Source: Spongiivirga citrea (GTDB lineage Bacteria; Bacteroidota; Bacteroidia; Flavobacteriales; Flavobacteriaceae). Taken from it: a stretch of 64,000 nucleotides of DNA. The translations under genes and the position numbers were made by a program. This document shows positions 44,623 to 52,520 of the stretch, piece after piece; within the stretch, counting starts at the first letter, position 1, and every line of letters begins with the position of its first letter. Below the pieces are notes generated by a model. The model worked only from the letters and a program-made list of their open reading frames with translations. It made no database searches and was not told the origin of the DNA. The stretch covers positions 682,001 to 746,000 of the forward strand of contig NZ_JAABOQ010000001.1 in the NCBI RefSeq assembly GCF_010671565.1. The letters run 5' to 3'.

Positions 44623-46662
44623 ATGAATTATTTACTACACAAATTCTCAACCAAACATAATACAGCACCATTTTCTAAAATAAAAAACGCCGATTTTTTA
44701 CCTGCATTCAAGGAAAGCATAAGTCAAGCACAAAAAGAAATCTCAAAAATCACAGGTAATGAGCAAAATCCAGATTTTAAAAACACGGTAGAGTCACTGG
44801 AATATTCAGGAGAACAACTTAATCGTATTTCTAGTATTTTCTTTAATCTGAACTCGGCAGAGACTAATGATGAAATTCAGCAAATAGCTCAAGAGGTGTC
44901 GCCTTTACTTTCTGAATTTCAAAACGATGTCACACTTAATGAAGCTCTATTCAAACGAGTGAAATATGTATATGATAATGAAGATAGATCTGGATTAACA
45001 GCTGAACAACTAACACTACTCGACAAAAAGTATAAAAGTTTTTCAAGGAATGGTGCGAATTTACCAGAAGATAAAAAAGAACAGCTAAGAGAAATCGACA
45101 AACAGCTTTCCAAACTCAAACTCACCTTTGGTGAAAATGTATTGGCCGAAACCAATGCGTTTGAAATGCATATAAAAGATGAATCGGAGTTATCTGGACT
45201 ACCAGAATCGGCCTTAGAAGCCGCTCGAACATTAGCAAAAAGTAAGAAGTTGGATGGATTTGTTTTTACACTGGATTATCCAAGCTATATTCCCTTTATG
45301 ACTTATGCTGATAATCGGGAGCTCCGAAAAAAAATGGCTTTGGCTTTTGGGTCAAAAGCCTTCAACAATAATGAGCATGACAATCAGGAGAATGTTTTAA
45401 AAATTGCCAATTTAAGGCATGAGCGTGCAGCTTTGTTAGGGTATCAATCACATGCACATTTTGTTTTAGAAGAACGCATGGCCAAATCGCCTGAACAAGT
45501 AATTACCTTTCTAGAAGAACTTTTAGTAAAAGCAAAACCCGCAGCCGAAAAAGAGTTTAAAGAACTTACCGATTTTGCAAGAGAACTTGACGGAATTGAT
45601 CAACTGCAAAAATGGGATGGCGCTTATTATTCTGAAAAATTAAAACAGAAATTATTTGATTTAGATGATGAACAGCTGAAACCTTATTTTAAACTTGAAA
45701 ATGTAATTGATGGGGTTTTTAAAGTTGCTCAAAAATTATTCGGACTACAGTTTAAAGAAGTCGATACTATTGACAAATACCATGAGGAAGTTAAAACCTA
45801 TGAGATCTTAGATGATAATAATCAGCTAATATGCGTTTTTTATGCCGATTTTCATCCTAGAAAAGGGAAAAGAGGCGGCGCATGGATGACACTTTTTAAG
45901 GGGCAGCAAAAACGAAATGGAGTTGATGAGCGACCCCATGTATCGAACGTATGTAACTTTACCAAGCCGACCGAAACGAAGCCGTCATTATTAACCTTTA
46001 ATGAGGTTACAACGCTATTTCATGAATTTGGTCACGCCTTACACGGTATGCTCGCCAATACAACCTACCCAAGTCTTGCAGGCACTAATGTATATTGGGA
46101 TTTCGTGGAATTACCAAGTCAAGTTTTAGAAAATTGGTGCTACGAAAAAGAGGCTTTAGAATTACTTGCCTTTCATTATAAAACTGGAGAAGTAATTCCA
46201 ATGGAGTTGGTTGAAAAAATCAAGAAATCGGCAACTTTTCAAGAAGGAATGAAAACCTTAAGACAGTTAAGCTTTGGCATGCTCGATATGGGTTGGCATG
46301 GTAGCGACCCAAGTTCCATTAAAAATGTGAAGGAATTTGAAACAGCGGCATTCGCTGAAACATCATTATATCCCGATGTCCCAGAAAATTGTATGAGTAC
46401 TTCATTTGCTCATATTTTTCAAGGTGGATATTCATCTGGGTATTATTCTTATAAATGGGCCGAGGTATTGGATGCCGATGCTTTTGAATATTTTAAAGAA
46501 GAAGGTATTTTTAATAAAGAGGTCGCGACCAAATTTAAGGATCATGTCCTTTCTAAAGGAGGTACCGAAGACCCTATGGAATTATACAAACGTTTTCGTG
46601 GAGCAGAACCAAAGCCTGAGGCTTTATTAAGACGTGCTGGACTTATCGGAGTTAAGAGTTAA
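44623..46662 (+). CDS. dcp: M3-family zinc metallopeptidase (peptidyl-dipeptidase Dcp type)
   Basis: A 679-residue zinc peptidase of family M3. The zinc site HEFGH is at 467-471 (TTLFHEFGHALHGML), with a third ligand Glu about 25 residues later in FVELPSQVLENW. The N-terminal NTAPFSKIKNADFLPAFKES and the C-terminal FAHIFQGGYSSGYYSYKW fit peptidyl-dipeptidase Dcp or oligopeptidase A. I see no export signal, so it is probably cytoplasmic, degrading small peptides. It stands alone. Confidence 0.92.
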   Translation: MNYLLHKFSTKHNTAPFSKIKNADFLPAFKESISQAQKEISKITGNEQNPDFKNTVESLEYSGEQLNRISSIFFNLNSAETNDEIQQIAQEVSPLLSEFQNDVTLNEALFKRVKYVYDNEDRSGLTAEQLTLLDKKYKSFSRNGANLPEDKKEQLREIDKQLSKLKLTFGENVLAETNAFEMHIKDESELSGLPESALEAARTLAKSKKLDGFVFTLDYPSYIPFMTYADNRELRKKMALAFGSKAFNNNEHDNQENVLKIANLRHERAALLGYQSHAHFVLEERMAKSPEQVITFLEELLVKAKPAAEKEFKELTDFARELDGIDQLQKWDGAYYSEKLKQKLFDLDDEQLKPYFKLENVIDGVFKVAQKLFGLQFKEVDTIDKYHEEVKTYEILDDNNQLICVFYADFHPRKGKRGGAWMTLFKGQQKRNGVDERPHVSNVCNFTKPTETKPSLLTFNEVTTLFHEFGHALHGMLANTTYPSLAGTNVYWDFVELPSQVLENWCYEKEALELLAFHYKTGEVIPMELVEKIKKSATFQEGMKTLRQLSFGMLDMGWHGSDPSSIKNVKEFETAAFAETSLYPDVPENCMSTSFAHIFQGGYSSGYYSYKWAEVLDADAFEYFKEEGIFNKEVATKFKDHVLSKGGTEDPMELYKRFRGAEPKPEALLRRAGLIGVKS

Positions 46663-46711
46663 GAGAAATACTGCTTTTGGAATTTTTAGATCAATTATTT
46701 CGGGCTTGAGA

Positions 46712-47941
46712 CTACTTGTTCTTCTCCTCAATCCACTTTGCCATATACTTTGTGCTTTGTAGCTGATGATGAGTTAATAGCTGTCCAACAGTGTTTTTTT
46801 CTCGATGCTGTCTTAGATTTAACAATAGCTCATTTAGTCGGTCAACAAAAGCCATTTGGTATTTTGATTTTGAAAAGTGATCATTAATGGTGCTAAAACC
46901 AATTTTTTGAGCTCGTTTCCACTCTGCTTTATCGTTATATAATAGAGCAGCTTTTGTTGCAATTTCCTTAGGATCATCTGAAACATAACCAGGCCAATTG
47001 TCATTAATTGACATTCCTTCTGCGCCAATTTTTGTTGTAACAATGGGCGTTCCGTTATTCATTGCGTCTATAAACTTACCTTTTAATCCAGCGCCAAAAC
47101 GCAAAGGAGAGAGGCAAACTCGCGCCTTACTCATTATATTGCTAACAGCTTCGGCTCGTCCTTGAATTAAAAAACCCTCTTTTTTATTATGCAGTCGTTG
47201 TACTTTTTCATAACCATACGCACCATAAATATTGATAACGATATCAGGAATTTTTCTCCTGATTAAAGGCCATACCACTTCCTTTAAGTAAACTACACTA
47301 TCAAGATTTGGTGGATGTAAAAAATTACCAACAGTTACAAAGCCCGTTCTATCATCAAAACTAGGAAGTTCTTGCTGCCTCGTCGCCGAAATTGAATCTT
47401 GAAAAAATGGAATGTAATGAAGCAAATAGGATGGGAAATCGAATTTATTTATCAGCAAATAATATTCAAAAGAAGAAATAATTAAACTTAGATCACATCG
47501 ATACATGGCGGCCACTTCTCTTTTAAAATGATCGTTTAAAAGGTCTCTTTTCTCAGCTACTGTTTCATTTTTAAAAGCCACTTCTCTCCCCTGTCGAAGA
47601 AAGTGCAAATCCTCTGTATCTAAAATTCGAAGCGCATCGGGGCAATGCTCAGCAACTCGCCAGCCAAACTGTTCTTCAATCATAAATCGATCAAACATAA
47701 CAGCAGTTGGCTGCAATGCGCTTATAAACAAATCAAAACTGGAGTCGTTTAATACTATCTTCTTTATGGTGACTCCGAGCTGCTCTAAATTGAATTCAAA
47801 ACCTGAAGAATCAGCAGCAGTGGCAAAAGTAATATCCCATTTATCCTCAATAAATAATTGAATAAGCTGAAGCATTCTAGAACCCGCTGCGGTTGAAGCG
47901 GGTTCGGGAAATACAAAGCCAATTATTAATAATTTCTTCAT
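46712..47941 (-). CDS. glycosyltransferase, GT-B fold, family 1/4 type
   Basis: A 409-residue GT-B glycosyltransferase. I chose the ATG at 47941 (MKKLLIIGFVFPEPASTAAG); an ATG at 47986 would add 15 residues and place a promoter box inside the gene. The C-terminal domain has SPLRFGAGLKGKFIDAMNNG and TKIGAEGM, typical of GT4-type enzymes that use nucleotide sugars. The acceptor is unknown. It diverges from the GbsR-type regulator, whose palindrome lies between the two genes. Confidence 0.85.
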   Translation of the reverse strand: MKKLLIIGFVFPEPASTAAGSRMLQLIQLFIEDKWDITFATAADSSGFEFNLEQLGVTIKKIVLNDSSFDLFISALQPTAVMFDRFMIEEQFGWRVAEHCPDALRILDTEDLHFLRQGREVAFKNETVAEKRDLLNDHFKREVAAMYRCDLSLIISSFEYYLLINKFDFPSYLLHYIPFFQDSISATRQQELPSFDDRTGFVTVGNFLHPPNLDSVVYLKEVVWPLIRRKIPDIVINIYGAYGYEKVQRLHNKKEGFLIQGRAEAVSNIMSKARVCLSPLRFGAGLKGKFIDAMNNGTPIVTTKIGAEGMSINDNWPGYVSDDPKEIATKAALLYNDKAEWKRAQKIGFSTINDHFSKSKYQMAFVDRLNELLLNLRQHREKNTVGQLLTHHQLQSTKYMAKWIEEKNK

Positions 47942-47946
47942 GAAAA

Positions 47947-47954
47947 CAAATGTA
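47947..47954 (-). promoter_or_regulatory. candidate -7 box of the glycosyltransferase gene
   Basis: TACATTTG on the minus strand matches TAnnTTTG exactly and ends 5 nt before the ATG at 47941. No good upstream element is seen. If used, the mRNA would have almost no leader. Confidence 0.4.
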
Positions 47955-47977
47955 CTATTTAGATATCGATAAAAATG

Positions 47978-48001
47978 AACTTTCAATAATTATTGAAAGT
48001 T
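47978..48001. promoter_or_regulatory. 24-bp palindromic operator before the GbsR/MarR-type gene
   Basis: AACTTTCAATAA is followed directly by its reverse complement, making a perfect 24-bp palindrome that contains TTTCA-N8-TGAAA. It overlaps the ATTG upstream element (47992-47995) of the regulator promoter. A second TTTCA-N8-TGAAA site lies at 48550-48567. The site also lies in the region shared with the divergent glycosyltransferase gene. It most likely binds the regulator encoded beside it. Confidence 0.75.
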
Positions 48002-48021
48002 TAAAAATTATCATATATTTG
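47992..48021 (+). promoter_or_regulatory. promoter of the GbsR/MarR-type gene
   Basis: ATTG (47992-47995) is followed after 18 nt by TATATTTG (48014-48021), an exact TAnnTTTG box. The box ends 4 nt before the ATG at 48026, so the transcript would be leaderless or nearly so. The upstream element lies within the palindrome, which fits autorepression. Confidence 0.65.
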
Positions 48022-48025
48022 TCCT

Positions 48026-48529
48026 ATGACTTACAATGAAGCGAAAGATAAATTTATTCAAACTTGGGGCGCGTTAGGTACAACTTGGGGTATTAACAAA
48101 GCAATGGCGCAAATTCAAGCCTTGCTTTTTATCTCGACTGAGGCGTTGACTATGGAAGAGATTATGGACGAATTACAAATATCACGTGGAAATGCAAGCA
48201 TGAATTTAAGACAGCTAATGGACTGGGGAATTGTATTCAAAGAATCGAAACGTGGGGAACGAAAGGAATATTTTACCACAGAAAAAGACGTTCAAGAACT
48301 GGCTAGACAAATTGCCAAAGAACGAAGTCGTCGTGAGATTAAACCAGTAATTAAAGTACTAAAAGAACTTTCTGATATCAAGAAGGACGGATCTGCTAAG
48401 AATGATGAATTCATCAAGCAAACAAAATCGTTGTACGAACTTGCCGAAACGGCGGATACAATGCTAGAAAAAATGGTAAATCACAAGCAAAACTGGATTA
48501 CCAAGTCGATATTTAAAATGATCAAATAA
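48026..48529 (+). CDS. GbsR/MarR-family transcriptional regulator
   Basis: A 167-residue winged-helix regulator. MAQIQALLFISTEALTMEEI, then MDELQISRGNASMNLRQLMD, is the helix-turn-helix and wing region of the GbsR/MarR group, and the C-terminal half is helical for dimerisation (SLYELAETADTMLEKM). A palindrome at its promoter and a related one before the next gene suggest it controls itself and the operon after it. The signal it senses is unknown. Confidence 0.88.
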   Translation: MTYNEAKDKFIQTWGALGTTWGINKAMAQIQALLFISTEALTMEEIMDELQISRGNASMNLRQLMDWGIVFKESKRGERKEYFTTEKDVQELARQIAKERSRREIKPVIKVLKELSDIKKDGSAKNDEFIKQTKSLYELAETADTMLEKMVNHKQNWITKSIFKMIK

Positions 48530-48549
48530 TATTTTTTTTAATATATATA

Positions 48550-48567
48550 TTTCAATAATTTCTGAAA
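48550..48567. promoter_or_regulatory. second TTTCA-N8-TGAAA operator
   Basis: TTTCA (48550-48554) and TGAAA (48563-48567) with an 8-nt spacer lie 18 nt before the ATG at 48586. The shared bases include TTTCAATAATT of the first site. It is an imperfect copy of the 24-bp palindrome and likely binds the same protein. Confidence 0.65.
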
Positions 48568-48585
48568 CTTTAAAATAAAAGAAAA

Positions 48586-48930
48586 ATGAAAACAGTTTAT
48601 AAATTAAATCTCTGCATCTATATAATTACCCTTGGGTTGTATTTAACTATCTATTTTGGTTTGCTCAGCCAAATACTTTTGGGCGTACTTCAACTAATCA
48701 TCTTCTTCTGCTTATTATTCACTTTAAAAAGATACTCTCTTGAAAGTATTAAACGGATTTCTATATACGGAGTATTGGTGCTTTTCTACTTCCTAGTTGC
48801 CTTTATCATAAAAGAAAACAACTTTTCAGGTGCTTTTTATGTATACATAATGTATTGGACTTTAATCCCCATGTCTTTAGCTACTTTCTTTCTTTTTATT
48901 ACTTATAGACTAAAACAAGAGCACTCATGA
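48586..48930 (+). CDS. small membrane protein of unknown function
   Basis: A 114-residue, very hydrophobic protein with about four membrane segments and short charged loops (LKRYSLESIKR, IKENNFSG). I recognise no family. Its stop overlaps the start of the DCC gene by 4 nt (ATGA), so they are coupled. It is the first gene after the second operator, in the operon presumably controlled by the GbsR-type protein. Confidence 0.75.
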   Translation: MKTVYKLNLCIYIITLGLYLTIYFGLLSQILLGVLQLIIFFCLLFTLKRYSLESIKRISIYGVLVLFYFLVAFIIKENNFSGAFYVYIMYWTLIPMSLATFFLFITYRLKQEHS

Positions 48931-49751
48931 AAACACTTACAAATCACACCTTAATATATGACAGCGATTGTCCTTTATGTGTTGGATACACAGATTTGTT
49001 TATAAAAAACAACATGTTGGATAATCAAGGAAGAAAAGCTTTCGCTCAAATAAATGAAGAGGAATCAACTTTACTCGATATCAAACGAGCTCAAGATGAA
49101 ATTGCTTTGATTAATAAAAAATCAGGTGTAGTCACTTACGGCTTAGAAAGTATGCTGCTGGTTATCGGAAATCGGTACAAATGGATAGAAACACTGGCAA
49201 GAATTCCTATTCTATTCTTCCTATTAAAAAAACTGTATAAATTTATTTCGTACAATCGTAAAGTAATCGTGCCAACTCAAAAGTCGACTACGGCAATTGA
49301 GTGCACACCATCTTTTAGTATTCGGTATCGATGGTATTTTATCTTATTCAGCGTATTGATATCTACACTGGTGTTACATCAATACTTTTTGTTAATACCG
49401 AGTATTATTTCATCAACTGGTCTAGAAAAAGCATTAATCATGTGTGCTTTACAAGTGCCATTTCAAGCATTAATGCTTCGGTTAACTACTAGAAACTATA
49501 TCCTGACATATTTAGGAAATATGATAGCGATCTCGCTTATTGGTTCATTATTATTGCTCCCAATACTATTAGCAAGCCAATTTATTTTTCCTGGTGAGGC
49601 GTTTCTAATAGCATATTTCATACTCGTTTTTGGTTTTATGGTGTTATTTCATATAAAGCGAGTTGCTAATCTCGAGCTCCCACCCTATTTAACACTAAGC
49701 TGGATAGTATATCGGTTACTATGGATTCCAATTTTAATTCAATTTATATGA
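48927..49751 (+). CDS. DCC-family (DUF393) thiol-disulfide oxidoreductase-like protein with membrane domain
   Basis: A 274-residue protein. The N-terminal 130 residues form a thioredoxin-like DCC domain with DSDCPLC at 12-18 (Cys15 and Cys18, the redox pair). The C-terminal part has about four to five membrane segments, so the DCC domain is anchored at the membrane. Function is unknown. It is coupled by 4-nt overlaps to both neighbours. Confidence 0.83.
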   Translation: MKTLTNHTLIYDSDCPLCVGYTDLFIKNNMLDNQGRKAFAQINEEESTLLDIKRAQDEIALINKKSGVVTYGLESMLLVIGNRYKWIETLARIPILFFLLKKLYKFISYNRKVIVPTQKSTTAIECTPSFSIRYRWYFILFSVLISTLVLHQYFLLIPSIISSTGLEKALIMCALQVPFQALMLRLTTRNYILTYLGNMIAISLIGSLLLLPILLASQFIFPGEAFLIAYFILVFGFMVLFHIKRVANLELPPYLTLSWIVYRLLWIPILIQFI

Positions 49752-50671
49752 AAAAGATGGTCATCGCAGGTGGTACTGGGTTTTTAGGTCAGATACTCGC
49801 TGAATACTATAAAAATAAATACGAAACGATTTTCATTCTCTCTCGAAGGAAAAAAGATTCCAATGGTAATATTAATTATGTACAATGGGATGGAAAAAGT
49901 AAAGGCAGTTGGTTTTCTCATTTAGAAAATGCCGATGTGCTCATCAATCTTACCGGAAAATCGGTTGATTGTAGGTATAATGAGAAGAATAAAACGGCAA
50001 TACTAAATTCTAGAGTCGACGCAACAGAAATTCTAGGCCATGCTATTAGGATATGCGATAATCCACCAAAAGTTTGGCTTAATTCTTCTACAGCAACTAT
50101 ATATCGCCATAGTATGGATAAAGAAATGGACGAAGAAACGGGCGAGATTGGTACTGGGTTTTCCGTAAGTGTGGCTACATCTTGGGAAGAATCATTCTTT
50201 AGCCAAATAACTCCCAAAACAAGAAAAGTAGCCTTGCGTACCGCAATTGTATTAGGGAAAAAAGGTGGCTCTTTAAAACCTATTGTCAATTTAGTAAAAG
50301 CTGGTTTGGGAGGAAAACAAGGCTCAGGAGATCAATATTTTAGTTGGCTGCACGAAGATGATTTCGCAAATGCAATTGAATATATCATAAGCAATAAACA
50401 TTTAGACGGAGTCTTCAATCTTGTCGCGCCAAAGCCAGCAACTAACAAACAGCTTATGGGAAGGATTCGTTATCTATTAAAAATTCCATTTGGTATGCCA
50501 CTTCCAAAATGGCTTTTAGAAATTGGTGCTATTATGATTCGAACTGAAACCGAACTTGTATTAAAAAGTCGACGTGTAATTCCGAAAAGATTAATGGATG
50601 AAGGCTATTCATTTAAATATGGTGATTTAACAAAATGCATGAATCATCTACTGCTAAACAAGAAAAAATGA
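49748..50671 (+). CDS. TIGR01777-family NAD(P)-binding epimerase-like protein
   Basis: A 307-residue protein from the ATG at 49748; this start makes a 4-nt ATGA overlap with the previous gene, while the ATG at 49721 would overlap by 31 nt. It has the Rossmann motif VIAGGTGFLGQILAEYY and NLTGKSVDCRY, the TSWEESF segment, RTAIVLGKKGGSLKP and the FSWLHEDDF motif, then a C-terminal DUF1731-like region. The family is an extended short-chain dehydrogenase group without a settled reaction. Confidence 0.9.
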   Translation: MKKMVIAGGTGFLGQILAEYYKNKYETIFILSRRKKDSNGNINYVQWDGKSKGSWFSHLENADVLINLTGKSVDCRYNEKNKTAILNSRVDATEILGHAIRICDNPPKVWLNSSTATIYRHSMDKEMDEETGEIGTGFSVSVATSWEESFFSQITPKTRKVALRTAIVLGKKGGSLKPIVNLVKAGLGGKQGSGDQYFSWLHEDDFANAIEYIISNKHLDGVFNLVAPKPATNKQLMGRIRYLLKIPFGMPLPKWLLEIGAIMIRTETELVLKSRRVIPKRLMDEGYSFKYGDLTKCMNHLLLNKKK

Positions 50672-50682
50672 AATAATTATTT

Positions 50683-50690
50683 TACATTTG
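50683..50690 (+). promoter_or_regulatory. candidate -7 box of the sigma factor gene
   Basis: TACATTTG matches TAnnTTTG exactly and lies 19 nt before the ATG. No TTTG is present upstream at the right distance. The sigma gene may therefore be expressed both from here and by read-through from the operon above. Confidence 0.4.
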
Positions 50691-50709
50691 GGTGGTCTCA
50701 TAAAGCATT

Positions 50710-51264
50710 ATGACGAAAGAAAAAATAGAACCGAACAAATGGATAGACCGCTATGCGGATTATCTTTTTAACTACACTATAACCCGTGTAAACGATCGAG
50801 AGATTGCACAAGACTTAGTACAGGAAACATTTTTCGCTGGTTTAAAGTCAATGAAAAATTTTAAAGGAGAAGCAAGCGAGCGAACTTGGCTAGTTTCGAT
50901 TTTAAAAAGAAAAATCATTGATCACTATAGAAAAATAAATAGTAAAAAAGGCCAAGCTGAAGTACGAATAAACTACAATAGTAGTGAGGAAGGTGAAGGC
51001 GATTGGCTCGAAGAGCGTGTTGCCGACCTTTCCGATCTTGGTGCAGCGGGTAACATGGAAAATGAAGAGCTAGGAGATGCCATAAACAACTGTATATCTA
51101 AATTACCTGAAAAACAAGCGGCGGTTTTTAAAATGAAAACACTGCAAGGCTATGAAACCGAAACTATTTGTAATGAATTAGATATTACCGCGTCTAATTT
51201 GTGGGTAATAATCCATAGAGCACGAACTGCATTAGCGGAGTGCCTAGAAGAAAATTGGTTTTAA
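50710..51264 (+). CDS. ECF-type RNA polymerase sigma factor
   Basis: A 184-residue sigma factor with only regions 2 and 4. Region 2 includes DREIAQDLVQETFFAGLKSM and FKGEASERTWLVSILKRKII; region 4 includes LPEKQAAVFKMKTLQGYET and DITASNLWVIIHRARTALAE. The linker (about 80-115) is acidic. It is followed 16 nt later by a small Cys-containing protein that looks like its anti-sigma factor. Target promoters are unknown. Confidence 0.9.
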   Translation: MTKEKIEPNKWIDRYADYLFNYTITRVNDREIAQDLVQETFFAGLKSMKNFKGEASERTWLVSILKRKIIDHYRKINSKKGQAEVRINYNSSEEGEGDWLEERVADLSDLGAAGNMENEELGDAINNCISKLPEKQAAVFKMKTLQGYETETICNELDITASNLWVIIHRARTALAECLEENWF

Positions 51265-51280
51265 AAAAAGAATTATAACA

Positions 51281-51544
51281 ATGGCATATAAGAAAAGTGT
51301 CTTATTTATTAGCTGCGATGAAGCCAAGCACATTTGCGACAAAGTCCAATACGGTGAAGCAAGTGGATGGGAAAAGTTCAAATTGAACCTAAGACTATCA
51401 TGGTGTAGATTTACAAAAGCATATAGTAAGCGTAATAACAAGTTATCAGAATTAGTTCAAAAAGCTGAGGTTAAGACGTTGGATAACGATCTTAAAAACA
51501 AGATGCAAAAAGAACTAGAAAGAGAATTATCAAACAGTAAGTAG
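51281..51544 (+). CDS. small zf-HC2-like protein, probable anti-sigma factor
   Basis: An 87-residue basic, soluble protein. It has Cys in SCDEAKHICDKVQYGEASG and SWCRFTKAYSKRN, the layout of a zf-HC2 anti-sigma domain, but the usual His-x3-Cys-x2-Cys is reduced (LRLSWCRF), so the zinc site is incomplete. No membrane segment follows. Position directly after the sigma gene (16 nt) supports an anti-sigma role; this is an inference. Confidence 0.7.
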   Translation: MAYKKSVLFISCDEAKHICDKVQYGEASGWEKFKLNLRLSWCRFTKAYSKRNNKLSELVQKAEVKTLDNDLKNKMQKELERELSNSK

Positions 51545-51558
51545 TATTGAATAAAAAA

Positions 51559-52395
51559 TTACTTTAAAATTAAGATGAGTACTAACCAAAATATGGGAAT
51601 TCCTTCTACCCACAATGCACTGTAATACTTGTTCTGTTTAGGAGTACTTCGAATTAGCAGTACAGATAAGAGTAGTAATACAAATAATGAAATACCCACT
51701 TGAAAAGTGGAAAAATCATCCCTAAAAAATTCCAAAGCGAATAGAATTATCACCAAAAATAATGCTATTCGTTTTGTTCTTTTTATACCTATTTTTTGAG
51801 GTATGGTTCCCAATTTAATACTATCATATTTCATATCTCTAATTTCGAATGGAATCATCAATAAAATGACCCATAGAAATCGTTGCGCAGTTTCAATCCA
51901 AACATCATGATATAGCGCTATTCCCATTTCAAAAAAAGGTAGGATTACTGTAACACCAGCCCAAACCAATGCAATCACATAAATTTTAATACCACTTATG
52001 CTTCGTAAATTTTTGTTCTCATCAATTGGACTTAATAGTTTAGGTACAAACGGTATAGCATAGAAAAAAGTGATTGCAGCAAAAACTGCCACTAACTTTA
52101 TAGTGGGCATTGATAGCTGAAAGAAAAAATATACCATCAATACAAAACAGAAAAATGAGAAAATCTGAATGATACGCAAACTTTTAGTAAGACTACGATG
52201 ATGAAATTTCGCTACCCCAGCGTATTTAATAAAATTATAACCTGTAATTGTCGAAAAAAAAACAAAGAACAAAAGCTCGTACTTATACATAATGTTGAAC
52301 CTTTCTTGTGTAATTACTAAAAAAGAAACAACAGATAAAGCAACATGAATGCTACTATTTAAATAAAACTCTAAAAGTCGAGTAAACCACTTCAT
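51559..52395 (-). CDS. UbiA-like membrane protein
   Basis: A 278-residue protein with about eight membrane segments. FEIRDMKYDSIKLGTIPQKIG, placed between membrane segments, resembles the second Asp-rich motif of UbiA prenyltransferases. The first motif (NDxxD type) is not evident; the matching place reads GYNFIKYAG. It may be a divergent prenyltransferase relative without activity. Similar proteins in Flavobacteriia are annotated as hypothetical. It converges with the sigma/anti-sigma operon. Confidence 0.6.
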   Translation of the reverse strand: MKWFTRLLEFYLNSSIHVALSVVSFLVITQERFNIMYKYELLFFVFFSTITGYNFIKYAGVAKFHHRSLTKSLRIIQIFSFFCFVLMVYFFFQLSMPTIKLVAVFAAITFFYAIPFVPKLLSPIDENKNLRSISGIKIYVIALVWAGVTVILPFFEMGIALYHDVWIETAQRFLWVILLMIPFEIRDMKYDSIKLGTIPQKIGIKRTKRIALFLVIILFALEFFRDDFSTFQVGISLFVLLLLSVLLIRSTPKQNKYYSALWVEGIPIFWLVLILILK

Positions 52396-52493
52396 TAAAC
52401 AAAAATACAGCTTATGTTAACAACCGCTTATTTTGTGAAAAACTTGCCTGTATTTGTCTATCGAAAACGTTATCAAACGAACCTTTTTTGGTT

Positions 52494-52501
52494 TATTTTT
52501 G
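52494..52501 (+). promoter_or_regulatory. candidate -7 box of gcvP
   Basis: TATTTTTG matches TAnnTTTG exactly, 19 nt before the chosen gcvP ATG. No upstream TTTG at the right distance. It argues that translation begins at 52521 and not at the in-frame ATG at 52488. Confidence 0.4.
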
Positions 52502-52520
52502 CAGGACTAATTGTTTTTTA

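Noticed and set aside
48530-48552. TATATATATA run after the GbsR-type gene as a promoter or terminator
   Set aside because: It has no TAnnTTTG element and no stem; only the adjacent TTTCA-N8-TGAAA site is supported.
52488-52520. ATG-like upstream start adding 11 residues to gcvP
   Set aside because: The family start is MNTHLFANRHIGP at 52521 and a promoter box (52494-52501) would lie inside the longer frame.
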